Part shown: positions 61,711 to 64,000 of the stretch, in pieces
Numbering within the stretch: the first letter of the stretch is position 1
Layout: every line of letters begins with the position of its first letter
Origin: Trichopria drosophilae
Lineage: Eukaryota > Arthropoda > Insecta > Hymenoptera > Diapriidae
Reading direction: 5' to 3'
Length of the DNA: 64,000 nucleotides
Assembly (NCBI GenBank): GCA_030407085.1
Contig: CM059587.1
Span: 99,691,001 to 99,755,000 of the forward strand
Position numbers and translations under genes: made by a program
Notes under the pieces: generated by a model
Seen by the model: only the letters and a program-made list of their open reading frames with translations
The model's database searches: none
Told to the model about the DNA's origin: nothing

Positions 61711-62060
61711 TTAAGGGGATACCTTTAAGTAGTAATCAAAGCTAAAAAAATGTAAATTAAAAAGTTCTGACTCATTTTTTTAAATTCGGGTTTCATAAAG
61801 GCAATTCTAACCATTGTTTACTATCTTCCAACAAGAATCAAAACCAATTAAAGAGAATTGGCCGAGAATTTTCTGCAATAAATGATTTTTCGACATTGGA
61901 AAAAATTCTCGGTCAATTCTCCACCAATTGCTTTGATTTTTGTTAAGAGAGCATAAAAAATTGTTAGAATTGTCTTTATGAAACTCAAATTTTGAAAATT
62001 CGATTCAGTAATTTTTTCATTAATACTTTCTTCTAAATTGATTTAAACATTTCAACAATT
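61711..62060. repeat. Relative of the 22-23.8 kb hairpins
   Basis: TTAAGGGGATACCTTTAAGT is followed by a central inverted pair GGCCGAGAATTTTCTGCAAT and GAAAAAATTCTCGGTCAATT, the same core as in hairpins 2 and 4 of the cluster. It directly follows the family A copy and shares its TTAA. Confidence 0.55.
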
Positions 62061-62399
62061 TGGGTGAACATAAAAACACATTTTTTTAAATTACGAATGG
62101 ATTTAACGAAATTAAATTAAAAAACAAATTTTTTACATTTTTTAATTCCAACACCACTGACTTCCGCGTCAAAAGTGACTCAAGAACGAATTTCTTTGAC
62201 CCATTAAATTTCGCTAAATTAATTTAAACATTCAAAAAAAGTTTGGTGAACAGAAAAACGTATTTCCGAAATAATTACGCAAGGATTTAAAAAAATTCCG
62301 TTTCTTTTCGAGGAAAAAATTGTTTCGGGTCAACAAATTTTATTGCAATTTTTATTATACTATCTTCGAATTCCTCGTTAAAAATTACTAAAGAACCAA

Positions 62400-62876
62400 C
62401 TTTTTGGTATTTTTTGAACAATTGTTTCATTTAAATATTTTATTTCCATTCAAAATCATTTACCTCGCAACCTTGCTATTGGTAATAACCGATTTGATTT
62501 CATTCACATCAGTTGGATTTTCATCTAATTTATTTGCGATTCAAAATCATTAAATTTGTTGTCCTGTAATAATTAACTATCCATTCGAATTCATTCGCAG
62601 CAAATATAACTATTTTTCGATTGAAATTCATTCAACTTGCAATTGTTCTATTCGCACTTTTCAATTGAAATGCATTCAACTAAATCATTTCTTCATTCCA
62701 CCATTTTTCCATTCAAAATCGTTAAATCCAACAACTTTTTATGAGCTATTAACCATTCAAAATCATTGAAACACATTTTCTCATTGAAATTCATTGCGGA
62801 AACTAAGAAAACGAATTCAGAAGTAATGCAGTGAATGAATTTCAATGGATCTTCAATGAATTTTTGATTGCTGGGG
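62400..62876. repeat. AATTCATT-rich repeat element, copy 2
   Basis: TTCAAAATC(G/A)TT, CTATTAACCATTCAAAATCA and CTTCAATGAATTTTTGATTG follow the order of the 45.36-45.77 kb element and end in GCTGGGG. The left end is unclear. Confidence 0.5.
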
Positions 62877-64000
62877 AAAAGTGAGGTGTAGTTTGTAAAA
62901 AGTGTGATTTCAATGTTATCAACATTTTTTTTGCAATACAAGAAAATTGTTATTTATTTAGTGTCATTTTTATTCCATTAAAGATTTTATAAAGATAGAA
63001 CATGAATATAATGAATCGGGGAAGGCGGGGCGAAGCGGCGAGGATTTTTTCCGTGTATCATATCTCTCCTTGAATTTCGTATTTAGGATGATGCAAAGTA
63101 TAATTTGATAGGTAATTTCATAGTCAATATTTAAATGCATGTTACTTACGATATGGGTGATTCTCCGGAAACATGGCATTTTCGTGTCTTTACGTTATAT
63201 CTTACAAAAACTTTGACAATAAATTATTAAATTTCGATAGAAATGTTAAATAAATATCCCTGGCCCATGTTAATTTGAAAAAATAATACTTTTGTTACAA
63301 AAAACTGGTGTAAAATGACATTTAAAGACTAAAAGTAGCATTTTTCATATGTCCAAACCTCTAAGTTCAAAACTTTAAAATATTAGCGCTATTAAGAAAC
63401 CGAATCATTTTAATTTATTCAAATAATATTTCTATAGCTCAAACTGTACAATTTCTCTCTGTATAATATTTAATTAAATCAATATAATTATTGAAATATT
63501 AATGTCTTAAGAAATTTCTATGAGGTAACGACAATGCGTATACTGGTATAAATGAACTGGAAATAATTAACTTTTTTACTAAAACTTATGAGAAAATCAA
63601 AGAAAAAACACTACACTTTACTAATCCTCCATAGAAAATTGAAAAGAAAACATATTTACCTCATGAACACAAAATCTTAATTCTAAATATAATAATTTTA
63701 TTCAGTACATGAACTTTCCTATGTGATTATTTAAATGAGTTCAATAACTTCTACACCAAAATATACAAAGAACGCGAATTTCATGATCCCGAAATTTTTG
63801 CCGAATTTTCAAATCCGGCAATCGATTGCGTTTAACTTTTGTTCTAATCCTATATCATATTTCTATCGGGTTTTGATTGCCTTCTTTTCCAGGAGTCATT
63901 TTTTAAACGTTTTCGACCTTTTACAATTCTACCTTCCTCTTCTATCATAGTTTTTAAATGACGAAGAAAATTTACAAAAAGTAATCGATTTCGATAAAGT
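62877..64000. other. AT-rich DNA without recognised features
   Basis: A small GC-rich patch (GGGGAAGGCGGGGCGAAGCG at about 63,019) lies inside a minus-strand frame of 69 codons that has no recognisable domain. The plus-strand frame at 63,735-63,950 is equally unsupported. Confidence 0.35.

Overview
The window looks like nuclear DNA from a non-dipteran insect. It is very AT-rich, has typical metazoan introns (four of only 58-89 bp beside others of 4-13 kb), carries an interstitial run of the insect telomere pentamer (TTAGG)n, contains a piggyBac transposon, and encodes an insect-type SAPAP/GKAP protein. I cannot place it to order from sequence alone.

One host gene dominates and lies on the + strand: a disks-large-associated protein (DLGAP/SAPAP/GKAP family, Drosophila vulcan-like). 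I rebuilt ten coding exons from 21,996 to 57,418. Every junction keeps phase, and the sum is 2,073 nt (690 codons plus stop). The GKAP homology region sits in exons at 41.7-42.5 kb. The vertebrate-like C-terminal signature (…VEIFVPE) is in the last exon at 57.2 kb, reached through a 16-nt microexon that is needed for frame. A large GC-rich open exon at 54,047-55,583 has the same incoming phase as the microexon, ends in a predicted membrane segment and is followed at once by AATAAA. I read it as an alternative last exon giving a 1,120-residue isoform, with a nested gene as the main alternative. A GC-rich block at 6.8-7.4 kb ends in a short ORF with a good start context and a phase-2 donor, and may be an alternative first exon.

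The rest is mostly mobile DNA in the introns and 5' flank. At 13,162-16,874 lies an apparently intact piggyBac element: TTAA target duplications, 13-bp terminal repeats, an intact 546-aa DDD transposase, and arrays of a 120-bp unit. Related non-autonomous foldback elements flanked by TTAA lie at 3,691-4,988, 60,425-61,710 and 45,801-47,126. A further TTAA element with different ends is at 55,697-57,089. Other families are TA-flanked hairpins with CTCTCTAAAT ends (33.8 and 48.4 kb), a head-to-tail run of four 320-400 bp hairpins (22.2-23.8 kb), a 2-kb foldback with ATGTAAC-rich repeats (38.4-40.6 kb), and a striking AATTC-rich higher-order repeat (42.8-44.3 kb).

By region: 1-6.8 kb AT-rich flank with foldbacks; 6.8-7.4 kb possible promoter and first exon; 7.4-21.6 kb AT-rich with hairpins, piggyBac and the telomeric run; 21.6-57.4 kb the DLGAP gene; 57.4-58.65 kb its probable 3' UTR; 58.65-64 kb repeats with one doubtful small exon. 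I recognised no rRNA, tRNA or CRISPR.
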